Shown: positions 8,169 through 14,453 of the stretch, piece after piece
How the letters are laid out: the number at the start of each line of letters is the position of its first letter
Position numbering within the stretch: position 1 is the first letter of the stretch
Assembly (NCBI GenBank): GCA_045577635.1
Contig: JAZNIS010000081.1
Location: 1 to 14,984 of the forward strand
From: UBA6345 sp045577635
Lineage (GTDB): Bacteria > Bacillota > Clostridia > Christensenellales > UBA1242
Direction of reading: 5' to 3'
DNA length: 14,984 bases
Program-made: the position numbers and the translations under genes
The notes under the pieces: generated by a model
Told to the model about the DNA's origin: nothing
The model's input: the letters and a program-made list of their open reading frames with translations, nothing else
Database searches by the model: none

Positions 8169-8220
8169 GTGCTAAAAATGTCAAAAAAATCGGTATTTTG
8201 AGGTTTTTAGTACTTTTTTT
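8169..8220 (+). terminator. Intrinsic-terminator hairpin in the helD leader (candidate attenuator)
   Basis: The arms 8169-8186 and 8196-8213 pair at 17 of 18 positions: two G-U pairs (8171/8211 and 8179/8203) and one G-G mismatch (8180/8202), with a 9-nt loop. Seven T follow at once (8214-8220). The gene upstream is on the other strand, so only transcripts from the helD promoter can meet this hairpin before the helD ribosome site. That suggests premature termination as control, with the released RNA about 60 nt long. Part of the 3' arm, TTTTAG (8205-8210), can instead pair with CTAAAA (8225-8230), a possible weak antiterminator. The stem is AT-rich, so its strength is uncertain. Confidence 0.65.
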
Positions 8221-8251
8221 AGTCCTAAAATTTAATAGTAGAGAGGTGGAT

Positions 8252-10309
8252 ATGAGTAACGAACAAATAAATCGTGAAACAAAAGTGCTAGATGAAACCT
8301 TGCTTGCTGTGCAGAACAAATTAAAAATTTTGCAAGAAGAAAAAGAATACTACAAAGATAAAGGACTTAAAAATCAAGCCGAATTCTGGGATTCCATTAC
8401 CGATATGGATGATGTAGAAAAGGCCTTGAACAAAACCATATTTGACCAGACGATAGATGATTATATGGTTGTGTTTAGAATGCATAGGAATATGGAAAAA
8501 ATGTTAGATAGTCCATATTACGGCAAAATAAAAATTAAAGAAGATGGAAAAGAACAAGAACTTTATATTGGCTTAACAGGGTTTAACGATCCCCCTGCTC
8601 CATTTATACTAGATTGGAGAGCTCCTATTTCAAGTTTGTTTTATGACTATGAAGTTGGCCCTGCTGAATATGAAGTGTTAGACAAAAAAAATAAAGTTGA
8701 TTTACTTTCAAAAAATCAAATCAAAATTGAACAAGGCAAATTGCAATACATTATTAATAGCAGTTTAAAAATTGATGATGAAATTTTGCAAGAAGCATTA
8801 TCTCACAACACAAGTGAAAAAATGAAAAATGTTGTTGCAACCATTCAAAAAGAACAAAACAACATTATTAGATTACCCTATAAAACAAATGTAATTGTGC
8901 AAGGGGTTGCAGGAAGTGGAAAAACCAGCATAGCATTACACCGAATTGCATTTTTACTTTATAGGCAACGAAATGTTTTAAATTCACATAACATTCAAAT
9001 ATTATCACCAAACACAGTGTTTGAAGATTACATTTCAAATGTGTTGCCGGAAATGGGTGAAGAAAACATTAAAAGTATTAACTTTGATAGAATTATTAAT
9101 GACTATTACTATGAATTAAAACAACAGGTTGAAAATAAAGCCGAACAATACGAAAGAATTTTAAATTTAAGAAAATTAACACCCGACATTTCCTACAAGA
9201 ATTCAATTGAAATTATTAACGACCTAGAAAGTTTTTTAAAAGAAAACATTTTAAGCTATTTAAAACTAACTGACTTTGTTAAAGAAAACTTTGTTATGGA
9301 AAAAGAAAGCATTATTGAAATTTATAAACAATATGCCGACCTACCACTATGGCAAATTAAAAACAAAATTAAAGGACAGTTAGCTGTTAAAAGTGCTCTA
9401 TGGGATTTTGAATATAACGAATACCGAACAAACCTAGCTATTGAAAGATATTTAAAATACCTAGTGCCAAAAAATTTAACTCAAACATTATATAAAGATT
9501 TTTTAGAAAAACACGGATTTACATTTACTAAACACAAAGGCAAAATTAAATATGAAGATGCCTTCCCACTAATGCTTATTGATAATTACTTAACAGGGCT
9601 TAACAGTTTTACAAGCATTCAACATTTAGTTGTTGACGAAATGCAAGATTATAGCCCAATGCAATTTAGAGTTTTAAATATTTTATATCCTTGTTCTAAA
9701 ACAATTTTGGGTGACTACGGTCAAAGTATGTGTCCAAAAGAAAGCAAACAAGCCATTGAACAACTACATAGTTTATTTGATAATTCAATGTATTTAACCA
9801 TTAACCGTTGCTACCGTACTAGCGAAGAAATTGGAGAACTTTGCAACTTAATTGGTAACCGACAAGATGTTACAATGGTTAGAAAAGGTGGTAACAAACC
9901 AACAATTTTAGAAACTAAAAACACCGAACACTTTATAACACAAATAAAAGATATTCTTGATGAAGTTAAAGATAAACAATATAAAAATATTGCAATAATA
10001 ACAAAAGACCAAGATGAATGTGATAAATATGTTGAAATATTAAAACCACACCTACCCGTTGAAACAATTACAGCAACAAGTGTTACACTTCCTAACGGAT
10101 TAGTTGTTGTTCCAAGTTTCCAAAGTAAAGGTTTAGAATTTGACTGTGTAATTATTCCTGATGCAAGTGAAGATAATTATAATTCCGAATTTGAATATCA
10201 AAACCTATACATTTCGGCATCAAGAAGTTTACACCATTTATTTGTTCTTTACACAAACAAACCAAGCAAACCAATTAAAGAATATTTAACTTTAAAAGGT
10301 AAAATATAA
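8252..10309 (+). CDS. helD: HelD-type RNA polymerase recycling ATPase (UvrD/Rep-like superfamily 1 helicase)
   Basis: A 685-residue protein. HelD binds RNA polymerase, enters its channels and, with ATP, frees stalled or nucleic-acid-bound enzyme; some homologues give rifampicin tolerance. Residues 1-85 form an N-terminal coiled coil. The family region SPYYGKI ... DWRAPISSLFYDYE follows (87-134). The helicase motifs are Walker A GVAGSGKT (218-225), Walker B VVDEMQDYS (460-468), motif III TILGDYGQ (484-491), motif IV INRCYRTSEE (517-526), motif V VVVPSFQSKGLEFD (618-631) and motif VI LYISASRSLHHL (652-663). The middle insert (about 255-440) is family-specific. It is shorter than the roughly 774-residue B. 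subtilis protein. I chose ATG 8252 because AGAGGTGGA (8242-8250) lies upstream; the longer reading from TTG 8198 starts inside the leader terminator. It is a single-gene unit closed by a terminator. Confidence 0.93.
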   Translation: MSNEQINRETKVLDETLLAVQNKLKILQEEKEYYKDKGLKNQAEFWDSITDMDDVEKALNKTIFDQTIDDYMVVFRMHRNMEKMLDSPYYGKIKIKEDGKEQELYIGLTGFNDPPAPFILDWRAPISSLFYDYEVGPAEYEVLDKKNKVDLLSKNQIKIEQGKLQYIINSSLKIDDEILQEALSHNTSEKMKNVVATIQKEQNNIIRLPYKTNVIVQGVAGSGKTSIALHRIAFLLYRQRNVLNSHNIQILSPNTVFEDYISNVLPEMGEENIKSINFDRIINDYYYELKQQVENKAEQYERILNLRKLTPDISYKNSIEIINDLESFLKENILSYLKLTDFVKENFVMEKESIIEIYKQYADLPLWQIKNKIKGQLAVKSALWDFEYNEYRTNLAIERYLKYLVPKNLTQTLYKDFLEKHGFTFTKHKGKIKYEDAFPLMLIDNYLTGLNSFTSIQHLVVDEMQDYSPMQFRVLNILYPCSKTILGDYGQSMCPKESKQAIEQLHSLFDNSMYLTINRCYRTSEEIGELCNLIGNRQDVTMVRKGGNKPTILETKNTEHFITQIKDILDEVKDKQYKNIAIITKDQDECDKYVEILKPHLPVETITATSVTLPNGLVVVPSFQSKGLEFDCVIIPDASEDNYNSEFEYQNLYISASRSLHHLFVLYTNKPSKPIKEYLTLKGKI

Positions 10310-10315
10310 ACAACA

Positions 10316-10350
10316 AAAAAACACTTTATCGCACTGATAAAGTGTTTTTT
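10316..10350. terminator. Bidirectional terminator between helD and the YwaF-like gene
   Basis: A perfect 15-bp stem (10316-10330 with 10336-10350) and a 5-nt loop, GCACT. The arms end in A6/T6, giving T tracts in both directions. It lies 6 nt past the helD stop and 12 nt past the stop of the convergent membrane-protein gene. Confidence 0.92.
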
Positions 10351-10362
10351 ACTGCTTAAAAA

Positions 10363-11133
10363 TTACATTTTGTTCTTTTTTCTTTTTATTAAATAGAAAA
10401 CCAAATAGAAAACAGATACATATAAAATAAACAAGAACACAACTACTAACGGATATAAAATTTTGCTACCGTTTACCATGTTGTAAAAAATATCATAAGG
10501 TGTGCCGTCGCCCCTCATTAAAAACATATAGTTATAATCAATTAAATGATTTACACCATAAGCAACTACACAAAAACTTAATAATATTGCAAAAGTTATA
10601 ATAATGTTTTCAACTTTCATACTTGTCATTTTAGAAATTCCAATATATAAAGATGCAAAACCAGAAATTGCATGAGTAATTCCCGACACAACATTATCAA
10701 AAGATAAAACCGGATTTGCTGAATAGTTGTTTCCTGCACCATAAGTACCTAGCACTGCACCTAAAATTCCAAAAATGAAAACAAAATCTAGTGCGGCTTC
10801 CTTAACCCTGCCTTTTGCCAAAGCAGCAAGTGGAATTGTGATTAATTGAATGCTACATAAAAACAATGGTAAATTATAAATCCAAAGCATAGCATCGTTT
10901 CCTCTAATACACACAATTATAATTTTAAATAGTTCAAAACCATCAATTAAAATTGCAGCCCATAAAAGAACTTTGTTTTTTTGTGAAATATCTTTATCTC
11001 TAGATTTTAAGCCAAAATAAATTGCTAGTGCAACCATTATTACCATTAAAATTGTAACAAATAAAAGGTGTTGCCACGATAAAAAACCTTCCGGTTTTCT
11101 AGTGTAGCCACCAAATCCAAAAAACTCTCTCAT
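10363..11133 (-). CDS. YwaF/TMEM164-family integral membrane protein
   Basis: A 256-residue polytopic membrane protein with about seven hydrophobic segments, near 23-41, 55-76, 86-107, 115-131, 147-165, 175-196 and 223-248, and a Lys/Arg-rich C-terminal tail. The segment NLPLFLCSIQL (87-97) matches the LPLxLC signature of the YwaF family, and NYMFLMRGDGTP (201-212) matches its later NYMxL segment. Cys93 and His154 (GITHAISG) are polar residues within helices. The human relative TMEM164 is reported to be a phospholipid acyltransferase; whether bacterial members share this is unknown, so no function is assigned. The ATG at 11133 has an AAGGAAG ribosome site about 11 nt upstream, a slightly long spacing. 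It appears to be a single-gene unit with its own extended -10 promoter. Confidence 0.8.
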   Translation of the reverse strand: MREFFGFGGYTRKPEGFLSWQHLLFVTILMVIMVALAIYFGLKSRDKDISQKNKVLLWAAILIDGFELFKIIIVCIRGNDAMLWIYNLPLFLCSIQLITIPLAALAKGRVKEAALDFVFIFGILGAVLGTYGAGNNYSANPVLSFDNVVSGITHAISGFASLYIGISKMTSMKVENIIITFAILLSFCVVAYGVNHLIDYNYMFLMRGDGTPYDIFYNMVNGSKILYPLVVVFLFILYVSVFYLVFYLIKRKKNKM

Positions 11134-11198
11134 AAAAAATTTATCTTCCTTAGTGTATTATATATTTTGCATAATCCAATAAAAATTATTACTTCATA

Positions 11199-11226
11199 AG
11201 TATAGCATTCACCATAAAAAAAGCAA
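11199..11226 (-). promoter_or_regulatory. Probable promoter of the YwaF-like gene
   Basis: On the minus strand -35 TTGCTT (11221-11226), a 16-nt spacer and -10 TATACT (11199-11204), with TGC upstream (extended -10). The start site is near 11192, giving a leader of about 60 nt. It lies back to back with the promoter of the 173-residue gene. Confidence 0.6.
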
Positions 11227-11240
11227 CAAAATAATGGGTA

Positions 11241-11269
11241 TTGCTCATTTATTTTTTCCGTGTTATACT
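11241..11269 (+). promoter_or_regulatory. Promoter of the 173-residue protein gene
   Basis: -35 TTGCTC (11241-11246), a 17-nt spacer and -10 TATACT (11264-11269), with TGT upstream (extended -10). The start site is near 11276, leaving a leader of only about 20 nt before the TTG start. Confidence 0.75.
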
Positions 11270-11297
11270 TTAACTATAAATAAAGGAAATTTGAAAA

Positions 11298-11819
11298 TTG
11301 ATTTACGGAAGAATTAAAAGTTTTGAAGCAAAACTTAATAGTTACATAAACGGCAAAGATAAAACTGTTAGTGATTTTTTAGTCCTACAAAAAGAGGCAA
11401 AAAGTTTAAGTTCTTTAATTAAATTGGGTGGTTTAAAAACCGATGCCGAAATTTTAGAAAAACTAAAAGGTTTAGTTGAAATTAGGAACACAACTGTAAA
11501 TAATTTTGACCCACTTGCACAAGAATATTATGCAATTCTAGATAACCTACTAAAATATGGCACAGGTTACAGAACAAAAATAACCGAAGAACTATCTGGA
11601 AAAATAAGTTTAGCATATAAAAAATATGATGAATATTTAGAGCAAACAAAAACCGAACTAACAAGACCACTTATAGCATACAAAAAAACCTACGGAACAA
11701 CCTTTCAACACGGAATTAAATTAAGCAGTTATTACACTAAAAACAAAGGAAAAACTGATTTAATTCCACCACATATTGCAGAAAGATTAAAGAAGCCAGA
11801 AGGTATGGAAACAAAATAA
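11298..11819 (+). CDS. Unrecognised 173-residue helical, basic protein with TTG start
   Basis: I do not recognise this protein. It is soluble (no signal peptide or membrane segment), Lys-rich and probably mostly alpha-helical, with long charged stretches at 5-60 and 92-130. Features that may help identification are SFEAKLNSYING (8-19), GTGYRTKITEEL (88-99), ARG-poor aromatic pairs such as YY at 77-78, and a C-terminal IPPHIAERLKKPEG (156-169). The start must be TTG 11298: an in-frame TGA lies 6 nt upstream and there is no ATG until codon 170. An AAAGGAAA ribosome site is about 11 nt before it. The extended -10 promoter 30 nt upstream and the strong terminator just after the stop show a deliberate single-gene unit, which supports it being real. 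Confidence 0.8.
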   Translation: MIYGRIKSFEAKLNSYINGKDKTVSDFLVLQKEAKSLSSLIKLGGLKTDAEILEKLKGLVEIRNTTVNNFDPLAQEYYAILDNLLKYGTGYRTKITEELSGKISLAYKKYDEYLEQTKTELTRPLIAYKKTYGTTFQHGIKLSSYYTKNKGKTDLIPPHIAERLKKPEGMETK

Positions 11820-11844
11820 AAGAAGCGAAATAATCGCTTCTTTT
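11818..11844. terminator. Bidirectional terminator between the 173-residue gene and the ABC exporter gene
   Basis: An 11-bp stem (11818-11828 with 11834-11844) and a 5-nt loop, AATAA. T7 at 11841-11847 serves the plus strand, and TTTTATTTTG serves the minus strand. It overlaps the stop codon of the plus gene and ends 2 nt before the stop codon of the minus gene. Confidence 0.88.
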
Positions 11845-11845
11845 T

Positions 11846-13750
11846 TTAAACTTTTAATTTTAGTTTATCTTCTTCTTCACTTGCCTCTTCGGTTTTATAA
11901 AGTTCTTTATAAACATCACAATTTCGCATTAAATATTTATGTGTGCCTTCGGCAACAACTTTGTTTTTATCAATAACAACAATTTTGTCGCAATCAACAA
12001 CAGTAGACAACCTATGTGCAACAATAACAATTGTGTGTGTATTTTTTAACCCGTCAATAACCTTTTTAATTTTGCCTTGACTTTGATTATCTAATGCACT
12101 AGTTGCTTCGTCAAATAAAATAATTTTACTGTTTTTAAGTAGTGCTCTTGCAATTGCAAGTCGTTGCCTTTGACCACCACTCAACACAACTCCATTTTCA
12201 CCAATCATACTTTCATATTGTTTTGGTTGTTGCATAATAAAATCGTGAATTTGTGCTTTTTTGCAAGCTTCGTAAATTTCTTCTTTTGTTGCAGTTGGTT
12301 TTACAAACTGTAAGTTTTCCATAATGGTAGTGTTAAAAATATAAGGTATTTGCATAACAATTCCTATATTATCTCTTAACGATTTTTCTGTTAAATCATT
12401 AATATTTACACCATCTAATGTAATTTTCCCCGATTGAACTTTATAAAGTTTATCAATTAAACTTAAAACCGTACTTTTGCCTTGTCCACTTTTTCCAACA
12501 ATGGCAACAGTTGAACCTGCATTAATTTCTAAATTTAAATTTTTAAACAAAATTTCATCATTGGAATAGCCAAAGGTAACTTTTTCAAATTTAATATCGC
12601 CTTTAATTTCAGGTAATTCAACATTACCAAAAGTTTCTTTTGGATAAGTTGTGCTTTCTAAAATTTCAAACACTCTTTGTGCTGCAATTTCGCCATCAAC
12701 AAAATGCTCTTTAATGTTTGCAACATAGTTAACAAGCCCCCTAACTCTGCCCATATAAATATAAACAATAAGCATTGTGCTAAGTGGCATTAATCCGTTA
12801 ATAACTAAAACAACACACATAACAATAAAAGCAAAATCTAATGTGTGAGTAGTTAAAGCACTTCCCCTTCGCCACCACATATTTGTAAGGTCAAACTTTT
12901 GTGAAACTTTAATTGCTGTGTTTTGTAATTCTTCGGCTTTTGAAATAACACTTTCTTTTAAGTTAAGAGCTTTAACATCTCTAACACCCCTAACAATTTC
13001 GCCATAAGCACCAACAACTTTTTCATCAGCTTCTTTCCATCGTTTACGGTTTTTAAACCAAGCTTTAATTCTAAAATTTTCAACAATGAAAACTACTGAA
13101 ATGTAAACAATTATAAATAAGAACACCCAAATATTTAAAAAACCAATATAAATAATAAAACCAATGTTACTTAAAATATCTGCTAAACAATCTACAACAT
13201 TATTATAAAAACTTGATAGTTCGTTTGCATCTTTATTAATACGAGAAATAAACACACCCGAATTTGTTTTATCAAAATTTTTAGTTTCTAAATCAGTTAA
13301 ACTTGTTACTAATTCATGCTTAATATCTATTTTAATGTTTTTGTTTAATTTAATTAATAAAACATACCAAACAGTGTAAACCATTAACGACAACACATGA
13401 ACGGTGAACAACCAAATTGCATTTTCAAAAATTTTATCAACATTAAATTGTGTTAGTTGGTCAACCAAATTACCTTCAAAAATAGGAGATAAAACCGAAA
13501 CCCCACTGCCCAACAAACTTAATAAAACAACGGCAATAAATAGTGCAATATACTTATGATAAAATCTAAAAGTTTTTTTAAGCCCTTTATATCCTTTTTC
13601 TTTTAAAACTTCATTTCCAAACCTATCCTTGACTTTAACATACTTGTTTTTGTCAAAAACTTCATCTCCGTTTAAAGTTATTCCCACTTTTGATTGTATT
13701 TGAGCAACTTGTTCGGTTTGTACTTGTTTTGTTCTTTTCTCTTTTGCCAA
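11846..13750 (-). CDS. ABC exporter half-transporter (fused membrane and ATPase domains)
   Basis: A 634-residue type IV ABC exporter subunit (MsbA/LmrA/BmrA architecture), expected to act as a homo- or heterodimer in the cytoplasmic membrane. A charged N-terminal extension of about 60 residues precedes a six-helix domain (helices near 66-90, 110-133, 187-206, 208-224, 303-319, 321-340). The ATPase domain (about 385-618) has Walker A VGKSGQGKST (418-427), Q-loop Gln467, signature LSGGQ (523-527), Walker B IILFDEAT (543-550) with catalytic Glu548, and H-loop His579. All catalytic residues are present. The C-terminus is acidic then basic. The substrate cannot be told. The start is TTG 13750, with AGGGG (13759-13763) 8 nt upstream; there is no ATG before the membrane domain. 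No partner half-transporter is adjacent. Confidence 0.93.
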   Translation of the reverse strand: MAKEKRTKQVQTEQVAQIQSKVGITLNGDEVFDKNKYVKVKDRFGNEVLKEKGYKGLKKTFRFYHKYIALFIAVVLLSLLGSGVSVLSPIFEGNLVDQLTQFNVDKIFENAIWLFTVHVLSLMVYTVWYVLLIKLNKNIKIDIKHELVTSLTDLETKNFDKTNSGVFISRINKDANELSSFYNNVVDCLADILSNIGFIIYIGFLNIWVFLFIIVYISVVFIVENFRIKAWFKNRKRWKEADEKVVGAYGEIVRGVRDVKALNLKESVISKAEELQNTAIKVSQKFDLTNMWWRRGSALTTHTLDFAFIVMCVVLVINGLMPLSTMLIVYIYMGRVRGLVNYVANIKEHFVDGEIAAQRVFEILESTTYPKETFGNVELPEIKGDIKFEKVTFGYSNDEILFKNLNLEINAGSTVAIVGKSGQGKSTVLSLIDKLYKVQSGKITLDGVNINDLTEKSLRDNIGIVMQIPYIFNTTIMENLQFVKPTATKEEIYEACKKAQIHDFIMQQPKQYESMIGENGVVLSGGQRQRLAIARALLKNSKIILFDEATSALDNQSQGKIKKVIDGLKNTHTIVIVAHRLSTVVDCDKIVVIDKNKVVAEGTHKYLMRNCDVYKELYKTEEASEEEDKLKLKV

Positions 13751-13784
13751 AACCCTAACCCCTGTTATTTATTATTGTAAAACT

Positions 13785-13790
13785 ACTATA
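13785..13790 (-). promoter_or_regulatory. Extended -10 promoter of the ABC exporter gene
   Basis: On the minus strand TATAGT (13785-13790), preceded by TGT (13791-13793). There is no good -35 at the right distance, only TTTAAA-like sequence, which extended -10 promoters tolerate. It lies in the 53-bp gap after the nuclease gene, which lacks a terminator, so the exporter may also receive readthrough. Confidence 0.55.
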
Positions 13791-13803
13791 ACACACTTAT
13801 ATT

Positions 13804-14367
13804 TTATTTTAAAATATTTTTATTTAATTCTTTAACATTTGCCTTAAAATATTTTTCTAAACAAAACAACTTACTTGTTTTTGTTTTATTTTCAAGGTCT
13901 TCAAAAAAGCAATCTAAATCCTGCCTATCAATTAAAACAACTGCCTGTGTTTGTGCCATTGTTTGTGCCTGATTAGTAAACTTCCAATTAGTTATTACTG
14001 CTGCAAAGTGGGCTTTATAAAATTTTAATGCCGAAGTAACTTCCTGCACTGCATGGTTTCCAACACCATGTTTGTAATAAAGTTTTGCCTGAACAACAAT
14101 TGTTAATTTTTTTGTAATAATTAAATCTGCACCATAATCGTTAGATGCCGGTGTTGTTTTTACCTGATAGCCCACATATTCAAAAATAAGTTTACACACA
14201 TTTTCAAACTCTTCACCACTTAATGCATCTAACTTTGCAACACTTAAAGTTTTTAAAAACTTACCAATTCTAATTTTATTAAATTGTTTAAATATTAGTT
14301 TTATTAGTTTCCATAGCAACACAAAAGGAAACAAAACTATTTTTAAAATAAACTTTAATATTCTCAT
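13804..14367 (-). CDS. Membrane-anchored Mrr-type restriction endonuclease-like protein
   Basis: A 187-residue protein. Residues 1-28 form a hydrophobic, Lys-flanked N-terminal segment, probably a membrane anchor. Residues about 48-152 form a compact Mrr_cat-like domain of the PD-(D/E)xK nuclease superfamily: LSGEEFENVCKLIFEYVGYQV (49-69, with Glu53), SNDYGADLII (75-84, with Asp81) and VVQAKLYY (91-98, catalytic Gln93 and Lys95). VGNHAVQEV (102-110) and the closing strand VVLIDRQDL (143-151) also fit. All core catalytic residues are present, so DNA cleavage is plausible. Small membrane-tethered Mrr-like proteins are widespread; roles in defence, DNA repair or DNA uptake are guesses. No methyltransferase is nearby. 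The start ATG 14367 lacks a ribosome site and lies only about 12 nt from a -10-like sequence. Readthrough into the ABC gene is possible. Confidence 0.85.
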   Translation of the reverse strand: MRILKFILKIVLFPFVLLWKLIKLIFKQFNKIRIGKFLKTLSVAKLDALSGEEFENVCKLIFEYVGYQVKTTPASNDYGADLIITKKLTIVVQAKLYYKHGVGNHAVQEVTSALKFYKAHFAAVITNWKFTNQAQTMAQTQAVVLIDRQDLDCFFEDLENKTKTSKLFCLEKYFKANVKELNKNILK

Positions 14368-14375
14368 AGTTTAAT

Positions 14376-14406
14376 TTTATAATATATTTCAACTAATTAA
14401 AAGCAA
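14376..14406 (-). promoter_or_regulatory. Promoter of the Mrr-like gene (leaderless or near-leaderless)
   Basis: On the minus strand -35 TTGCTT (14401-14406), 16 nt, then TATTAT (14379-14384), or an overlapping TATAAA at 14376-14381. Transcription would begin at or within about 5 nt of the ATG at 14367. No TGN element precedes the -10, unlike the other promoters here. Confidence 0.45.
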
Positions 14407-14420
14407 ATTTAAAAAAGAAA

Positions 14421-14444
14421 AAAAGTTGGGAAAACCCAACTTTT
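14421..14444 (-). terminator. Terminator of the pilin-like gene
   Basis: A perfect 10-bp stem AAAAGTTGGG/CCCAACTTTT (14421-14430 with 14435-14444) and a 4-nt loop. On the minus strand it runs into TTTTTTTCTTTTTT. It starts 9 nt after the stop codon. Confidence 0.9.
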
Positions 14445-14453
14445 AAATTCTTA

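Noticed and set aside
8198..8251. An in-frame TTG would give HelD 18 extra N-terminal residues (hydrophobic).
   Set aside because: It has no ribosome site and lies inside the leader terminator; ATG 8252 has AGAGGTGGA just upstream.
13804..14367. A restriction-modification or anti-phage island around the Mrr-like gene.
   Set aside because: No methyltransferase, specificity subunit or other defence gene is next to it; HelD and the ABC exporter are ordinary chromosomal genes.
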